Positions 13,601 through 14,803 of a stretch of DNA of 14,803 bases are shown piece after piece. Numbering within the stretch: the first letter of the stretch is position 1; each line of letters begins with the position of its first letter. The notes under the pieces were generated by a model, which saw nothing but the letters and a program-made list of their open reading frames with translations, had not been told where the DNA came from and made no database searches. The position numbers and the translations under genes were made by a program. Source of the stretch: Campylobacteraceae bacterium (GTDB lineage Bacteria > Campylobacterota > Campylobacteria > Campylobacterales > Sulfurovaceae); contig JALVVQ010000091.1 of assembly GCA_027023325.1 (NCBI GenBank), forward strand, positions 1 through 14,803, given 5' to 3'.

Positions 13601-14803
13601 TCCCAGGTGATAGCAGTATTGCCGCCAACAGCAATGAGCGATCTGGATGTGATATTGACTCCAAACTTACAACAGACAATGCCACATACAACGATCTCTA
13701 TCTTCGGTATCAGCCTTACTCATTTGATCTTTCTGACATTAATTTCAGCACAAGTCCTGCTGGTCAAGACATCCTTTTCATGACAGACTTCGATGATCCT
13801 TATTATGGTACTACAGCTAGTCTCAGTGAAACTATGGCTGCTATCCACGAAGGCAATATCACGGCACATGGCAAAGACGGCATACTGACTACCAACTTCA
13901 CAGATGGATGTGCCTCGAGCGATCTCGCAATAATCCTCAACAGAGAGACCAATGACACAGAGGCCAATCTGGAAACACTCTATGATATCAAAATGCAGCA
14001 GTATCTACAGTATGGCAGTAATCTTGATCTCAAAACTACCTTTGACGATAACCAGACCGGAAAAGATGTCAATCTTACCCTTGCGAAGGCTGCTTTCGAA
14101 GATGATGTGACACCAGGCTCTGCGAGAGTCAGAATCTATACTACTTTCAAAAAGCCGATGAAAAAAGATTTACCTGCTGGTGCAGAAGGGATAAATCCTA
14201 TCGAGATAAATTATCTGGAGACCAATGCCTCCAGTATCGATGCCAATTCCACAGCACATATGTCGCTACATATCCCAAGAGGAGCAAAGAGCCTCGATCA
14301 AAATATCACTTTTGTCTATGCTCGTGTCGTACCGAAGAAAAAACTCTACATAGAAAAAGAACGCAACTGGAAGAAAACCCCACTCTATGTCAATATCTAC
14401 TGTGGGTATGGTGCCGTAATCTGTGGAGAGCGTTATGATCTAAACACCAGCAGTTTAGCCGAAGAAATAAGCAGTACATGGTATCAGGCAAGCAAGCTTT
14501 TCTCTCCCAATAAACTTGGTACCTCAGATCTCAATATTTCACACTATACCGGACGCCCCTCCAATCCTAGACTCTCCTATGAGAATCAGAACGAACAAGA
14601 AGAGATTACCAAGATGGGCTACAGCTCGGATACGGCAGCCCAAGAGGATCTCAATGTCTCCATACAGCCAAACGATCCCAGACCTACAACCGTCAGGATT
14701 AGATACAAATCTTCTCCATGGTTACAATACCCAGGAGCAGGAGCAGGAGCAGACGAAGACAAAGATAATCCTTTTGATGTTCGCTTCCCGGTTGGCCCGG
14801 GAA
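10681..14803 (+). CDS. Giant exported cysteine-containing protein, MshQ/DUF6701-like features, 3' end outside window
   Basis: An uninterrupted frame of 1374 codons from an ATG with AAAGGT 6 bases upstream to the right edge. It opens with a signal peptide (residues 1-26, cleavage likely after LNLHA). An Ig-like beta domain follows (about 30-134, GPSTVKQGETVTISIDY) and ends in a six-Asp linker (135-140). After that come about 600 residues of beta-rich, Asn/Ser/Asp-rich sequence, including a VCYDYSVRQGG block near 435. A cysteine cluster at 750-805 (C750, C758, C776, C779, C792, C795, C805, two CxxC pairs) leads into RDNFSIRPASYRL and, about 40 residues on, SAGYKYKLEGNATSF. That RP.sYrL...AG..y...A pattern is what I recall from DUF6701 proteins such as MshQ of MSHA pilus loci. 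The rest is beta-rich, with a GAGAGADEDKD linker close to the edge. No transmembrane segment is seen after the signal. Probably a cell-surface, adhesin-like or pilus-associated protein; the function is inferred. Confidence 0.8.
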   Translation, partial: MKHLKIIKFLYISLLFVVLSTLNLHAGLVNKLTSISGPSTVKQGETVTISIDYNAAEKKDIYVEFQLDHNPYTSFATNRVTVDSGTGTVNISITIPADTDTDEVYRFTSVLTEVGKGWSDRDDAKWIRPVKVTADDDDDDLPSTCSAKAIKKNVRFTWMDGRTYNNTGWGPHNHKAARIKTITFYDDSIGADRVIDFEHNLQVDFDYELSTDFSIHPNDKSLYVSHPAAGTGQQYTTMSRNDVQYNTYRYRQWVSKARNAFSDSDLNYYVGGDAGGSQTEVRGSGIPGRGTVIHKLTYPAPFKVSNSIGGGYVFVTERGGNNSQFVVARDEHGKILGSVCVRQAANGAPNCSQDVNNPKVSYVNTGNTNDNGQEICMAIYPLQALASPGKSIASIELLAVDTNAGGWKPEGSYNGDAADGKIFLVHELAAPDVCYDYSVRQGGHTLTSEDRKFTALGNEKISISMGLRSMEADYDMAQSKASITAPSLTFDKAEYAPNNVNTLVDAIYIHAPSSPDFNSSRPEIAIGNNPQSGANGGGTIKANERYFSKYTYNSSSGDKTFDIDLNITVDISEEQNNPITYLLTSDPAKYNAPNSIYRELKRCEQSKVYNPEWRTFNIERTDSATSEEKRRYSLYTQTVGKDFDFSVVAYGADSSYQTPSAISDTTIEVELIDVSSYDDNGSLFACADPNPDIIQKLGSGNSKFVHFGDDEKRVDITDNDDLITGRALRNAAFRVWTLVDKKGIILPHNCTDPLDNTCFQKLYDDNLSASDTQGFCADCSSYENEERKASGCYACLRDYFGKASCSRDNFSIRPASYRLALSDSNESKDSKTPAISLGTNDSDSSDTAPVASISAGYKYKLEGNATSFAGDHVLAKGYRQLFGNEDIANLLSVLNFKDEAPSCYDKNSTYWQVFFDDAQIVGVPQANTLAIGKGNLVKHSNVGTYAYHLHDSNWTIVDQKRYKYKTFPEVDDCLPGDSSIAANSNERSGCDIDSKLTTDNATYNDLYLRYQPYSFDLSDINFSTSPAGQDILFMTDFDDPYYGTTASLSETMAAIHEGNITAHGKDGILTTNFTDGCASSDLAIILNRETNDTEANLETLYDIKMQQYLQYGSNLDLKTTFDDNQTGKDVNLTLAKAAFEDDVTPGSARVRIYTTFKKPMKKDLPAGAEGINPIEINYLETNASSIDANSTAHMSLHIPRGAKSLDQNITFVYARVVPKKKLYIEKERNWKKTPLYVNIYCGYGAVICGERYDLNTSSLAEEISSTWYQASKLFSPNKLGTSDLNISHYTGRPSNPRLSYENQNEQEEITKMGYSSDTAAQEDLNVSIQPNDPRPTTVRIRYKSSPWLQYPGAGAGADEDKDNPFDVRFPVGPG

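Overview
The window looks like a piece of a mesophilic Campylobacterota chromosome (Sulfurovum/Sulfurimonas-like; an inference from gene content). Pointers are a CiaB-family metallopeptidase, a YajR-type transporter, CmoM, IspA with the bacterial DDxxxxD motif, a GTG-started AroK, and -10 boxes close to TATAAT without a conserved -35. GC is moderate. There are no rRNA, tRNA, CRISPR or transposase genes.

Layout. 1-1444 (-): N-terminal 481 codons of a CiaB-like gluzincin, cut by the window edge. 1530-2117 (-): rdgB. 2212-3549 (+): YajR-like MFS exporter, convergent with cmoM (3587-4381, -). 4409-4692 (-): a compact non-canonical locus, namely a promoter, a structured ~108-nt RNA with an intrinsic terminator, a 26-codon hydrophobic ORF with a good ribosome binding site, and a 3' hairpin whose loop is perfectly complementary to a hairpin loop in the RNA. 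4739-6724 (-): tkt. 6815-7663 (-): ispA, separated from tkt by a 23-bp hairpin. 7688-7811: a 124-nt imperfect palindrome just downstream of a minus-strand -10 box. 7853-8077 (+): small membrane protein. 8145-8946 (-): aroK and an 84-aa protein, probably one operon. 8991-10436 (-): exported DUF4139/MuiA-like protein. 10506-10680: promoter and ~160-nt leader. 10681-end (+): at least 1374 codons of a giant exported cysteine-containing protein, cut by the window edge.

Most genes are housekeeping: nucleotide-pool sanitation (rdgB), wobble modification (cmoM), pentose phosphates (tkt), isoprenoids (ispA), shikimate (aroK). The unusual content lies between them. Four short GTAG-footed palindromes (REP-like) occur as two pairs; three of them overlap the TAG stop codon of the adjacent gene. 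The sRNA/micro-ORF locus at 4409-4692 is the strongest candidate for an undescribed system; it is type I toxin-antitoxin-like in outline, but no function can be shown from sequence. The giant secreted protein and its long leader are the second area worth attention.
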